Shown: positions 50,671 through 59,050, counted from the first letter of the stretch. The stretch is DNA of 64,000 nucleotides from Chloroflexota bacterium (GCA_016234445.1 JACRBT010000018.1:1-64000), one strand, 5' to 3'. A program made the numbers and translations. Notes: generated by a model from the letters alone, not told the origin.

Positions 50671-51632
50671 CAGTCGTACACCTCGCGGAAGTGGCGGACG
50701 ATCGCCTGGGCGCCGACGTTCAGCCCGAAGGTCATCAGGAAGAGCATCGAGCCCACCGCGAAGATGGAGCTGTAGTCGACGGTCCCCCGGGCGGCGTCTC
50801 CGAGGCCGATCTGGAGCATGTAGCCCGTCATCGTCTGGACGCTGTCGAGTGGGTTGACGCTCAGGTTAGGCGTCGATCCGGCGGCGATGGCGACGATCAT
50901 CGTTTCGCCGACGACGCGGGCGACCGCCAGGAGGATGGCGGCGAGGATGCCAGAAAGCGCGGCCGGGAAGACCACCTTCGTCGAGACTTCCAGCCGTGTC
51001 GCCCCGAGCCCATAGGCCGCCTCCCGGAGCGACCGGGGGACCGCGGCCATCGCGTCTTCGGAAACCGAGGCGATCGTCGGCAGGATCATCACCGCCATGA
51101 CGATGCTGGCGCCGAGGACGTTGAAGAACTCGATGTTGTCGCCGAAGAGCGGCTTGAGGACGTCGGTGGTGACGAAGGTCAGGGCGAAGAAGGCGTAGAC
51201 CACGGTCGGCACGCTCGCCAGCGCCTCCAGCATCGGCTTGAGGACCCGGCGGGTGCGCGGGTGGGCGTATTCGCTCAGGTAGATCGCCGCCGCCAGCCCG
51301 ATCGGGAGCGCGATCACCATCGACCAGAGGACGACGCTGACCGTCCCGGCGACGAGTTCCCAGACGCCGTAGTGCTGGAGCAACTGGGGCGACCAGTCGG
51401 TATGGAGGAAGAACTGGGCGAACGTCACTTCCCGGAAGAAGTTCACCGTCTCCCCGAAGAGCGTGAAGACGATCAGCACGGTGGTCACCACGGAGACGGT
51501 GGCACAGAGGGTGAGGAGGGCGACGATGACGATCTCGCCGGGGCGCTTGAACGCGTGCCGATGGAGCGCCGCTCTGAGCTCGGCCTCGGTTTCGGCGCCA
51601 CCCTGTGCTGGAAGTTGTCCCGGGAATTCCAT
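50670..51632 (-). CDS. pstC: Phosphate ABC transporter permease
   Basis: A 320-residue permease. The first helix is IVIVALLTLCATVSVVTTVL; further helices include AIYLSEYA-flanking and MAVMILPTIASV segments. The EAA-type loop is PRSLREAAYGLGATRLEVST. ATG 51632 gives the usual N-terminus (MEFPGQLPAQGG). The 118-bp gap to the upstream pstS holds a stem-loop. Confidence 0.94.
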   Translation of the reverse strand: MEFPGQLPAQGGAETEAELRAALHRHAFKRPGEIVIVALLTLCATVSVVTTVLIVFTLFGETVNFFREVTFAQFFLHTDWSPQLLQHYGVWELVAGTVSVVLWSMVIALPIGLAAAIYLSEYAHPRTRRVLKPMLEALASVPTVVYAFFALTFVTTDVLKPLFGDNIEFFNVLGASIVMAVMILPTIASVSEDAMAAVPRSLREAAYGLGATRLEVSTKVVFPAALSGILAAILLAVARVVGETMIVAIAAGSTPNLSVNPLDSVQTMTGYMLQIGLGDAARGTVDYSSIFAVGSMLFLMTFGLNVGAQAIVRHFREVYD

Positions 51633-51687
51633 CTCGTGCGTCAGACCTTTCCCTCGCGGGTTCGGACGGGGGCAGGGTAGCTGTGGT

Positions 51688-51703
51688 GTCCCACCCCAGG
51701 GAC
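51688..51703 (-). promoter_or_regulatory. Stem-loop between pstS and pstC (possible attenuator)
   Basis: GTCCC-N6-GGGAC forms a 5-bp stem with a 6-base loop, 36 bp after the pstS stop sense-wise. No T tract follows. It could stabilise or trim the mRNA so that PstS is made in excess over PstC. Confidence 0.35.
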
Positions 51704-51750
51704 GGCCGGTCGATACCCCGCGCGGATCCTCCCCGGGCGTTGTTGGCTGT

Positions 51751-52734
51751 TCATGGTTGGGGCAAGAAGGGCGCGATCTTGGCCTTCTGCGCTGCCTCCG
51801 TCTCCGGCGAAACGGCCACGTAGCCCACCTGGGGCACCAGTTCCCGCATGTAGTCCAGGTAGAAGCGGATGAAACCGAGCACTTCCGGCCGCTCCCGGAG
51901 GAATGCGTCGCGGGTGTAGATGAAGAGCGGGCGGGAAAGCGGCGTGTAGGTACCGCCCACTGCCGTTTCCGCGGTTGGAGCGACACACCCCTTGCCGCCG
52001 TCCACCTCCACCGCGCGGGCCTTCTTTCCCGCTTCCTGGTAGTAGGCAAAGCCGAAGTAGGCGACCGCGTTCTTCTCCCGTTCGACGGCCGTCAGGAGGA
52101 CGTTGTCGTCCTCGGAGGCTGTCCCGTCGCCACGGTGCTTCGCCGTCTTGTCCTTGCCGCCCAGGGTGATGATCGCTTCCACGAAGTAGTCGAACGTGCC
52201 CGAGTCGGTCCCCGGGTAGAAGAACTTGATCTTGTCGCCGGGCCACGACGGATCGATGTCGCTCCACTTCGACGCGCCCCCGTCCTTGAACAACAGCTGC
52301 AACTGGGCCGGGGTCAGGCACTGCGCCCAGGTGTTCCCGGGATTGACGACGACCGTGAGCGCGTCCACCGCCACCTGGATCTCCTGGATGTCGGTGATCC
52401 CCTGCTCGGTGCACTTGTCCTTCTCGCTCTGCTTGATTGGCCGGGAGGCGTCGCTCACGTGGATTTCGCCGCGACAGAACTTTTCGAACCCGCCGCCCGT
52501 CCCGGAAAAGGCGACGTTCGCCCGGACGTTCTTCGCCGCGATGCTGAACTCCTCCGCCATCGCCTCCGAGATCGGGAAGACGGTGCTGGAGCCGTCGATC
52601 CGGACCTCGCCGCGGAGCGAGCCGTAGTCGAGGGCCGAGGGCGTGCCGCTCGCGCCCCCGCCGCAGGCCGCCAGGACGAGGACCGCCGCGGAGAGGGCGG
52701 AGACCCCCAGGCGTCGCTTGTTGTTCACGGCCAT
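51751..52734 (-). CDS. pstS: Phosphate-binding lipoprotein PstS, paralogue 2
   Basis: A 327-residue substrate-binding protein for PstCAB. The signal peptide ends in a lipobox (SAAVLVLAACGG). Phosphate-contact segments are EVRIDGSSTVFPISEAMAEE, VAFSGTGGGFEKFCRGEIHV and SDASRPIK, then FFYPGTDSGTFDYFVEAI. Strongly similar to its upstream neighbour. ATG 52734 is listed, but a TACCCT (52741-52736) lies one base before it. The in-frame GTG at 52728, seven bases from that element, is a likely leaderless start. Confidence 0.93.
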   Translation of the reverse strand: MAVNNKRRLGVSALSAAVLVLAACGGGASGTPSALDYGSLRGEVRIDGSSTVFPISEAMAEEFSIAAKNVRANVAFSGTGGGFEKFCRGEIHVSDASRPIKQSEKDKCTEQGITDIQEIQVAVDALTVVVNPGNTWAQCLTPAQLQLLFKDGGASKWSDIDPSWPGDKIKFFYPGTDSGTFDYFVEAIITLGGKDKTAKHRGDGTASEDDNVLLTAVEREKNAVAYFGFAYYQEAGKKARAVEVDGGKGCVAPTAETAVGGTYTPLSRPLFIYTRDAFLRERPEVLGFIRFYLDYMRELVPQVGYVAVSPETEAAQKAKIAPFLPQP

Positions 52735-52752
52735 CAGGGTAGGGCGGGGCCG

Positions 52753-52770
52753 TTAACACGTCATTAACAC
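52753..52770 (-). promoter_or_regulatory. Pho-box-like direct repeat before pstS paralogue 2
   Basis: TTAACAC-GTCA-TTAACAC is a 7-4-7 direct repeat with an 11-bp period. It ends 11 bp before the TACCCT -10 on the minus strand, the spacing at which PhoB-type regulators replace the -35. Confidence 0.6.
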
Positions 52771-52798
52771 CTGTCACAGCCCCTCCTCACGCGAACGG

Positions 52799-53824
52799 CT
52801 ACTTCGGCAGGAACGCGCTGAGCTTGTCCTGCTGCGTCTTCAGCAAGGCGTCGGGCATGTTCACGTATCCGACGTCGGCGACCAGCTTCTTCACGTTGTC
52901 GAGGTAGAACTTCACGAAGCCGAGGACCTCGGGCCGCTCCTTGAGGAGGCTTTCCCGCGTGTAGATGAACAGTGGGCGGGAAAGCGGAGCGTACTTGCCG
53001 CTGAGGGCGTTTTCCGAAGTTGGCGGCACACAGCCGGCTCCGTGGTCCACTTCCACGGCCTTCAGCTTCTTGCCCGCCTCTTCGTAGTAGGCGAACCCGA
53101 AGTAGGCGATCGCGTTCTTGTCCTTTTCGACCGCGGTCAGGAGGACGTTGTCGTCCTCGGAGGCGGTCCCGTCGCCGCGGTGCTTCGCGGCGGCGTCCTT
53201 GCCACCGAGGGTGATGATCGCCTCCTTGAAGTAGTCGAAGGTGCCCGAGTCGGTGCCGGGGTAGTAGAACTTGATGTTCTCCGCAGGCCAGGAGGGGTCG
53301 ACGTCGCTCCACTTCGTCGCACCGCCGTCCTTAAACGCCTTCTGAAGCTGGGCCGGGGTCATGCACTTCGCCCAGGTGTTCGAGGGGTTCACCACCACGG
53401 TCAGGGCGTCGATGGCGACCTGGAGCTCGACGGTGTCGGTGATGTTGTTTTTCGCGCAGGCGTCCTTCTCGGTCTGCTTTATCGGGCGCGAGGCGTCGCT
53501 GACCTGGATCTCCCCGCGGCAGAACTTCTCGAAACCGCCGCCGGTCCCGGAGAAGGCGACGTTAGCGTTCACGTTCTTCGCGACCCTGGAGAATTCCTCA
53601 GCCACCGCCTCCGAAATCGGGAAGACCGTGGAAGACCCGTCGATGCGGACTTCGCCGCTGAGCTTCGCGTAGTCGATGCCGGGCTTCGCCGTGGCAGTCG
53701 TGGCGTCGCCGCCGTCGGCGGTGCTGTCATCGCCGCCACAGGCCGCCGCCACCAACCCCGCGGCGAGGAGACCCGCGAGAGCGATGAGCCCTCGCCGCCT
53801 CCATTCCTTTGCTATGCTGTACAT
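52799..53824 (-). CDS. pstS: Phosphate-binding lipoprotein PstS, paralogue 1
   Basis: A 341-residue periplasmic-type phosphate-binding lipoprotein (lipobox LLAAGLVAAACGG). It has the same ligand segments as paralogue 2: EVRIDGSSTVFPISEAVAEE, SGTGGGFEKFCRGEIQV and YYPGTDSGTFDYFKEAIITL. It is the first gene of the pst operon. GGGGGAACGG lies before ATG 53824. The two copies are a tandem duplication; extra residues here are mainly in the N-terminal linker. Confidence 0.94.
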   Translation of the reverse strand: MYSIAKEWRRRGLIALAGLLAAGLVAAACGGDDSTADGGDATTATAKPGIDYAKLSGEVRIDGSSTVFPISEAVAEEFSRVAKNVNANVAFSGTGGGFEKFCRGEIQVSDASRPIKQTEKDACAKNNITDTVELQVAIDALTVVVNPSNTWAKCMTPAQLQKAFKDGGATKWSDVDPSWPAENIKFYYPGTDSGTFDYFKEAIITLGGKDAAAKHRGDGTASEDDNVLLTAVEKDKNAIAYFGFAYYEEAGKKLKAVEVDHGAGCVPPTSENALSGKYAPLSRPLFIYTRESLLKERPEVLGFVKFYLDNVKKLVADVGYVNMPDALLKTQQDKLSAFLPK

Positions 53825-53865
53825 CCGTTCCCCCTGCTGTTTCTGTGTGCTTGTCAGGCGCTCTC

Positions 53866-53898
53866 AACGTAGGGGGGACGCTTTAACGCGGCTTTAAC
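53866..53898 (-). promoter_or_regulatory. pst operon promoter with Pho-box-like repeat
   Basis: CTTTAAC-GCGG-CTTTAAC (53881-53898) is an exact 7-4-7 direct repeat. On the minus strand it ends nine bases before TACGTT (53871-53866), a likely -10. This matches the PhoB-box plan (two 7-mers with 4-bp spacing) of enteric bacteria, though the 7-mer differs. Confidence 0.65.
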
Positions 53899-53933
53899 GT
53901 GGCGCCGGCGTTCCTTCGCCCGGCGGGCAGGTC

Positions 53934-53951
53934 TTACGCTCCGGTTACGCT
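53934..53951 (+). promoter_or_regulatory. Third 7-4-7 repeat, on the phoB side
   Basis: TTACGCT-CCGG-TTACGCT has the same 11-bp period and lies in the 323-bp divergent region between pstS and phoB. The rest of that region (to 54147) shows no gene; CATACT at 54109-54114 is one possible -10 for phoB. Confidence 0.5.
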
Positions 53952-54147
53952 GGCTTGGTTTGCCGGTAACACCGGGCAGGGACACTCGAACCTGCAACGC
54001 GGATGGATTACGGCCCCGTCCGCGGGGGCACCCTTCAGCCGCCGGGTCCCCGTCCCGCCTTCCCCCCGCATCGGCTGGAGCCGACTGGCAGGGCGGGGGC
54101 CACCGGCGCATACTTCCCTCAGCCCCTTCGAGGTTGCCAGCGCCCCC

Positions 54148-54828
54148 ATGGCCCAGAAGATTCTCGTCGTCGACGACGAAGACAACATCCGAGACCTCGC
54201 CGCGCTGTACCTCCAGAAGGAAGGCTTCACGGTCGAAACTGCGGCCAACGGCCGCGAGGCGATCGCCTGCTTCCCCCAGGTCCAGCCCGCGATGGTCATC
54301 CTCGACGTGATGATGCCGGGGATGGACGGCTTCGAAGTCTGCCGCGAACTCCGCCGCGAACACACCGTCCCCATCCTCATGCTCACCGCCCGCAACGAAG
54401 ACATCGACAAGATCGTCGGGCTCGAACTCGGCGCCGACGACTACATGACGAAGCCCTTCAACCCGCGGGAGATGGTCGCCCGCGTCAAGGCGATCCTTCG
54501 CCGCACGGAAAGCGGCCGCCGCCCCCAGAACGCCACCACGGTCGCGAACCTCAGCGTCGACAAGGCGCGCCGCGAAGCGAAGGTGGACGGCCAGCAGCTC
54601 GACCTCCGGACCAAGGAGTTCGACCTCCTCGTCGCTTTCGTGGAGAACGCCGGGATCGCCCTCACCCGGGATCAGCTGCTCGAAACGGTCTGGGGATACG
54701 ACTACGCGGGGGAAACTCGTACCGTGGACGTGCACGTCCAGCATTTGCGGTCGAAATTAACTGATGCGAAGGTGCAGATCGAAACCCTCCGCGGAGTGGG
54801 CTACAAGCTCATCGAGAGCCCGCTCTAG
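54148..54828 (+). CDS. phoB: OmpR/PhoB-family response regulator
   Basis: A 226-residue two-component regulator. The receiver domain (AQKILVVDDEDNIRDLAALY, phospho-acceptor Asp53 in MVILDVMMPGMDGFE, Lys in DDYMTKPFNPREM) is followed by a winged-helix DNA-binding domain (DLRTKEFDLLVAFVENAGIA, TRTVDVHVQHLRSKL). It is encoded next to the pst operon and a PhoR-like kinase, so phosphate control is very likely. The frame is open upstream to 53899, but ATG 54148 begins the receiver domain. Confidence 0.93.
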   Translation: MAQKILVVDDEDNIRDLAALYLQKEGFTVETAANGREAIACFPQVQPAMVILDVMMPGMDGFEVCRELRREHTVPILMLTARNEDIDKIVGLELGADDYMTKPFNPREMVARVKAILRRTESGRRPQNATTVANLSVDKARREAKVDGQQLDLRTKEFDLLVAFVENAGIALTRDQLLETVWGYDYAGETRTVDVHVQHLRSKLTDAKVQIETLRGVGYKLIESPL

Positions 54829-54855
54829 AAGCCGCCGGGGAGGTCAGGCTTCCCT

Positions 54856-56364
54856 ATGGGCGCCCTCCAGGTACGTCTCTTCCTCACGTATTTGATCATC
54901 ATCGGGGTCACCCTTGGCCTCGCCGCGCTCAGTCTTTTCCTCCTTCTCGGCGGCTACCGCGACGACATCTCCTATTCCAGCCTGGAAGACATCGGCGTCC
55001 TCATCGACGCCCAGGCGAACACGCAAGTCCAGGAGGCGGGGACCGCGCCGGGCACCCCGGGAGCGTTCCCGGAAGGGGCGGAGCTGCTGCTCGCCCTCCG
55101 ATCCATCCTCGAACGTGGTGGCAGCGACAGCGACCTCGCCCGCCAGACTTCGATTGCGATCGTCGACGCCGGCGGCCGCGTCATCCCCGGCGGCTGGGCA
55201 AGCGCGGTCAACCTGGAAGGGGCGAGCGCGGCCGGGCTCGTTCCCGAGACAGGAGAGCTCCCCGCCGGCCGGAGCCCCCTTCGTTGCCGGCTGGCGACGC
55301 CCACGGGGCCGGACCTCCTCTGCGTCAGCATGCCCCTGAGCGACGCCGTGAAGGCCGCCTTCCCCAACAGTGGGGCGAGCGCCCTTGTCGTCGCCCAGCC
55401 CGCCGCCAGCCTCCGGGAGGTGCTCGGCGACCTCATGCCGAGGATGCTGTTTTCCGGGCTGATCGGCGTCGCCGCCGCCCTGGTCCTCGGTTTCCTGCTC
55501 TCCCAGAGCGTGGCGGCGCCGCTGCGGAACATCGCCCGGGCGGCCCGCAGCGTCGCCCGGGGCAACTACCGCCAGCGCGTCCCCGCCACCGGCCCCCGCG
55601 AAGTGCGCGACCTCGCCGCCAACTTCAACCGCATGACGGAAGAGGTTCAGCGTTCGCAGCAGACCCTCCGCGACTTCCTCGCCAACATCTCCCACGAACT
55701 GAAGACGCCGCTCACCTCCATCCGCGGGTTCAGCGAAGCCGTCCTCGACGGGACGATCGACGACGAACCGGGCATCCATCGCTCGGCGAAGATCATCAGC
55801 GACGAGTCCAGCCGCCTTCTCCGGCTCGTCCAGGAGCTGCTCGACCTCTCGCGGATCGAAAGCGGCCAGGTCTCGATGCGCCAGGACGCGATCCTCCTCG
55901 ATGAACTCTTTGCGCATGTCAGCGAAGTCTTCGCCCTTCGCTCCGACGAGAGCGACGTCCGCCTCGAACTCGCCGCGCCGCCCGGGGCTCGCATCCGCGG
56001 GGACTTCGACCGCCTGGAGCAGGTCCTCAACAACCTCCTCGACAACGCCTTCCGGCACACACCTCGCGGGGGCACGGTCCGGGTCGCCTCGCGGGAGCTG
56101 ACGCCGGGCACCCTCCAGATCAGCGTTGCCGACACGGGCGCGGGCATCCCCGGGCCCGACTTGCCCCACCTCTTCGAACGGTTCTACCGTGCGGCCACGA
56201 GCGGCAACGGCAAGGGCCACGGCCTCGGCCTCGCGATCAGCCGCGAGATCGTCCGTGCCCACGGCGGCGACATCTGGGCCACGAGCGAAGAGGGCCGGGG
56301 CACCACCTTCGTCTTCACCCTGCCCAGCGCGGGCCGAAAAGAAAGGTCAGCCGCCGCGAGATAG
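54856..56364 (+). CDS. phoR: Sensor histidine kinase (PhoR-like)
   Basis: A 502-residue membrane kinase. Two membrane helices (LFLTYLIIIGVTLGLAALSL, about 8-30, and FSGLIGVAAALVLGFLLS, about 199-217) enclose an outer sensor domain. HAMP (PLRNIARAARSVARGNYRQR), the phospho-accepting helix FLANISHELKTPLTSIRGFS (His280) and the ATPase domain (NLLDNAFRHTPRGG, ADTGAGIPGPDLPHLFERFY, GHGLGLAISREIVRAHGGDI) follow. It lies 27 bp after phoB. Its 3' end overlaps the convergent phosphotransferase gene by 50 bp. Confidence 0.92.
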   Translation: MGALQVRLFLTYLIIIGVTLGLAALSLFLLLGGYRDDISYSSLEDIGVLIDAQANTQVQEAGTAPGTPGAFPEGAELLLALRSILERGGSDSDLARQTSIAIVDAGGRVIPGGWASAVNLEGASAAGLVPETGELPAGRSPLRCRLATPTGPDLLCVSMPLSDAVKAAFPNSGASALVVAQPAASLREVLGDLMPRMLFSGLIGVAAALVLGFLLSQSVAAPLRNIARAARSVARGNYRQRVPATGPREVRDLAANFNRMTEEVQRSQQTLRDFLANISHELKTPLTSIRGFSEAVLDGTIDDEPGIHRSAKIISDESSRLLRLVQELLDLSRIESGQVSMRQDAILLDELFAHVSEVFALRSDESDVRLELAAPPGARIRGDFDRLEQVLNNLLDNAFRHTPRGGTVRVASRELTPGTLQISVADTGAGIPGPDLPHLFERFYRAATSGNGKGHGLGLAISREIVRAHGGDIWATSEEGRGTTFVFTLPSAGRKERSAAAR

Positions 56365-57280
56365 CCTCGGTCCCGTAGTAGCCCCAGCCTCCGCGCCCCG
56401 CCCAGCCGGCCATGACGATCGCCATCTTGTAGAGGCCGACCGCCTCGTAGTAGTCGAGGTCCGCCAGCGGCTCGCCCGTGACCTGTTCGTAGGCGGCAGA
56501 GAGCACGGTCTGCCCGCCCTCCCCGGACATCCCCCCGAAGACCGTCAGCAACGCCGCGTAGAACCCGAGGTCGGAACGCGGATCGCCAATCGCCGCCACC
56601 TCCCAGTCGACGACGGCGGCAACCCGGTCCCCGTCGAGCAGGTAGTTCCCCGGGTTGGGGTCGCCGTGGAGGAGCGCGTGGCGGGCGTCAGCGGGTTCGT
56701 TGGCCGCCAGGAACTCGCCGAGGGCGACGAGATCGCGGTGGTGGGCCATCTCCAGGTGAGCCGCCTTCGCCTTCCACTGGGCCAGGTCGCAGGCCAACGG
56801 CGACGGCGTCGCGGCGCCTTCCGGGAGCAGGAACTCCAGCCCGGCTGAGCGCCAGTCGACCGCATGCACGCCCGCGAGCGCTTCGGCCACCGCCCGCAGC
56901 CTGGGCGATTGGCTCCCGTACCAGAACAGCGGCAGCGTCTCGCCAGCGACCCGCTGCATGACGAAGAAGGGTGTCCCAAGCACGGCGCCGGTCGCTTCGT
57001 GCCACATCGTCGCGGGCACGGGCACCGCCGTCCGCGAGAGGGCGCGCATCACCCGGAACTGGCGGCCGACGTCGTATGGCGCGAGGATCCCGTCGCGCCG
57101 TTGCGGCCTCAGCACCAGCTGAAGCAGTGAGCGCTGGCCGTCGCAGGTAACCTCGACGTCGAGGCCAACGGTGTCGTTGCTCGCGCCCGCTGGCATCCCC
57201 ATCACGCGGGCGATCGCGACGCTGTCCGCCGAGGGCAGCTGTTCCCGCAGGTAGGCGACGAGACGGTCGCGCCAGTCCAT
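56315..57280 (-). CDS. Aminoglycoside-phosphotransferase-fold kinase, copy A
   Basis: A 321-residue protein-kinase-fold phosphotransferase. ATP region ASNDTVGLDVEVTCDG, nucleotide strand RSLLQLVLRPQR, the HGD catalytic loop ALLHGDPNPGNYLLDGDRVA and metal site VVDWEVAAIGDPRSDLGF are present. Similar proteins near acyl-CoA genes include ACAD10/11-like kinases of hydroxyacyl compounds. ATG 57280 lies one base after the stop of copy B. The C-terminal 16 codons overlap phoR on the other strand. Confidence 0.85.
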   Translation of the reverse strand: MDWRDRLVAYLREQLPSADSVAIARVMGMPAGASNDTVGLDVEVTCDGQRSLLQLVLRPQRRDGILAPYDVGRQFRVMRALSRTAVPVPATMWHEATGAVLGTPFFVMQRVAGETLPLFWYGSQSPRLRAVAEALAGVHAVDWRSAGLEFLLPEGAATPSPLACDLAQWKAKAAHLEMAHHRDLVALGEFLAANEPADARHALLHGDPNPGNYLLDGDRVAAVVDWEVAAIGDPRSDLGFYAALLTVFGGMSGEGGQTVLSAAYEQVTGEPLADLDYYEAVGLYKMAIVMAGWAGRGGWGYYGTEAISRRLTFLFGPRWAG

Positions 57281-57281
57281 C

Positions 57282-58226
57282 TCAGGCCAGCTCCGCCAGC
57301 GACGCCTCCAGGAGTTGGTCCAGGTGCTCCCACGCATACCACGGGTCGGTGCCGTTGAACGCCTTCCAGCCGAAATAGATGACCCCCAGCTGGAACAGCC
57401 AGAAGGCCCGGAACCACTCCATCCCGCCCATGCCGCGGCCCGACACGGCCCCGTAGGCGCGGACGAACCCCTGCTCCGCGGCCGGGCCGAAGGGCGCGCC
57501 CTTCAGGTGCGAAAGCGCGACCAGGTGGCCGACGTCGGAGCGGGGGTCGCTGATCCGCGCTTGCTCCCAGTCGACGACGGCGGCGACTTTCCCCTGGCGG
57601 AAGAGGTAGTTGAAGACGTTGATGTCGCCCTGGCAGAGCGCGAGGCGGCCGTCGCCGGGGGCCGTCGCCGCAAGTGTGGCGGCGGCTCGCGCAAGGAGCG
57701 GCTCGCGGTCGCAGCCGAAGGGCGCCATCCGGGCCGCCACGGCCGCGACCTCGCCCAGGGCAGCCTCCCGCGGAGACGCCGGCACCCCAAGGAAGTCCAT
57801 TCCGAGCGCCGCCCAGTCGAGCCCGTGGATGCGCGCGACCATCTCCGTGAAGGCGCCGAAGTCAGCTTCCGGGCCGGCGACGCCCATGTGGGGCGCGTCC
57901 ACCCAGGAGAGGACGATGAATGGCGCCCCGAGCACCGCGGGGTCTGGCTCGCTCCCTACCACGGCTGGCACGGGGACGGTGGAGCGGGCGAGCCGGCGCA
58001 GCACCTCGCCTTCGCGGACGACATCGTAGGGCTCGAAGATGCCGCGCTCGCGTTGCACCCGGAGGACGACTGCCGCCATCGCTGCGCCTTCGACTCCCAC
58101 CCGGCAGGTCAGGTTCGACGCCCCGCCTTCGACCGGCGCGATGACGCCCACGCGCGCCGCTTCGAACCCCGGCACGCGCCTGAGCCACTCCTGGAACGCG
58201 CTCCGATCAGGCAGCCCCTCATTCAT
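57282..58226 (-). CDS. Aminoglycoside-phosphotransferase-fold kinase, copy B
   Basis: A 314-residue paralogue of the following gene. It has the nucleotide strand MAAVVLRVQRERGIFEPYDV, the catalytic loop LCQGDINVFNYLFRQGKVAA (Gln in place of the usual His before Gly-Asp) and the metal site VVDWEQARISDPRSDVGHL. ATG 58226 is set by TATCAT six bases upstream. The two genes are a tandem pair on one transcript. Substrates unknown. Confidence 0.85.
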   Translation of the reverse strand: MNEGLPDRSAFQEWLRRVPGFEAARVGVIAPVEGGASNLTCRVGVEGAAMAAVVLRVQRERGIFEPYDVVREGEVLRRLARSTVPVPAVVGSEPDPAVLGAPFIVLSWVDAPHMGVAGPEADFGAFTEMVARIHGLDWAALGMDFLGVPASPREAALGEVAAVAARMAPFGCDREPLLARAAATLAATAPGDGRLALCQGDINVFNYLFRQGKVAAVVDWEQARISDPRSDVGHLVALSHLKGAPFGPAAEQGFVRAYGAVSGRGMGGMEWFRAFWLFQLGVIYFGWKAFNGTDPWYAWEHLDQLLEASLAELA

Positions 58227-58232
58227 GGCGCA

Positions 58233-58238
58233 ATGATA
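58233..58238 (-). promoter_or_regulatory. -10 element TATCAT (leaderless layout)
   Basis: Minus-strand TATCAT ends six bases before ATG 58226. Confidence 0.55.
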
Positions 58239-58260
58239 CCGCCTGCCCGGGAATGGCCGT

Positions 58261-58680
58261 TCACGGGATGTCGCCGACCCAGAGCATCGTCTCCGGGAAG
58301 GCCGTCACCATGGAGCGGTACAACGCGGTGTCGGCGGTTATCAGCTGGCAGCTTTCCCGGCGGGCAAGCGCGACGTAAAGAGCGTCGTAGTGGCTGCGCT
58401 CCCAGCGCACCGCGATCTCGAACGCATCCGGCACCAGCGGGAGCACGTCCACCAGCTGAATCGGCGCGGTGAGCAGCTCCGTGAGCAGCTCCGTCGCTTC
58501 CTCCGCGGAGAGGAACTTGCGGAGCACCTTGTTCCTGAAGATGTTGCCGATCTCCGCCGCGAAGTGCTGGGGGGCCAGGAGTTCATGTTCTCTCGCGATG
58601 ATGCGGCGGGCCGCCTCACTGTGCTCCTCGAAAGTCACCCATTTCGCCGCCACGCCCGCGTCCACCACGAACCTGGTCAC
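58261..58680 (-). CDS. vapC: PIN-domain toxin (VapC-like)
   Basis: A 139-residue PIN-fold ribonuclease. Acidic residues fit the family: the first aspartate in FVVDAGVAAKWVTFEEHSE, the glutamate in QHFAAEIGNIFR, and aspartates in SHYDALYVALARR and LITADTALYRSM. VapC toxins cut tRNA or rRNA when free of antitoxin. GTG 58680 overlaps the antitoxin stop (GTGA), the usual toxin-antitoxin arrangement. Confidence 0.88.
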   Translation of the reverse strand: MTRFVVDAGVAAKWVTFEEHSEAARRIIAREHELLAPQHFAAEIGNIFRNKVLRKFLSAEEATELLTELLTAPIQLVDVLPLVPDAFEIAVRWERSHYDALYVALARRESCQLITADTALYRSMVTAFPETMLWVGDIP

Positions 58681-58940
58681 CGGTCGGGGTGCCCGTAGTC
58701 CGAATCGCGGTCTTCTCGGAGCATCGCCGAGCTGTCCCCGAGATCGCGGCCGCGGAACCGCTCGCGGAGGGCCCCGGTACGCTCGAGGAACGTGCCGTAT
58801 CGGTCTCTCTCGTCCCGCGCAGCGATCTCTTCGAGCGCGACCGCCAGCTCCGCCTGCAGCGAGCGCCTGTGCTCGCTGGCGCGGCGCTTCCAGTAGGCCA
58901 CGGTCTCCGCGTCAAGGTTTCGAATGAGGACGTCTGGCAT
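58677..58940 (-). CDS. vapB: Ribbon-helix-helix antitoxin (FitA/VapB-like)
   Basis: An 87-residue antitoxin. The N-terminal ribbon-helix-helix is PDVLIRNLDAETVAYWKRRA followed by SEHRRSLQAELAVALEE, as in FitA-type proteins. The polar C-terminal tail would wrap the toxin. GGGGGGTAAGG is the ribosome binding site before ATG 58940. The promoter carries a direct repeat that may be its own operator. Confidence 0.85.
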   Translation of the reverse strand: MPDVLIRNLDAETVAYWKRRASEHRRSLQAELAVALEEIAARDERDRYGTFLERTGALRERFRGRDLGDSSAMLREDRDSDYGHPDR

Positions 58941-58961
58941 CGAGCCTTACCCCCCGCCCTG

Positions 58962-58980
58962 TGATAGCAAAATGATAGCA
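58962..58980 (-). promoter_or_regulatory. Direct-repeat operator/promoter of vapBC
   Basis: TGATAGCA occurs twice (58962-58969 and 58973-58980), with an 11-bp period. On the minus strand the repeats supply TATCAT and TATCAC, which can act as -10 elements. Autoregulation by the VapBC complex is the simplest reading. Confidence 0.55.
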
Positions 58981-59044
58981 TGTCGCCGCGGGAAGTCCCC
59001 GGCCCCCAGGCGAACCGGGGAGCGAGTGTTCCCCGGCACGGCTG

Positions 59045-59050
59045 TATCAT
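59045..59050 (+). promoter_or_regulatory. -10 element TATCAT (leaderless layout)
   Basis: TATCAT ends eight bases before GTG 59059. Confidence 0.5.
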
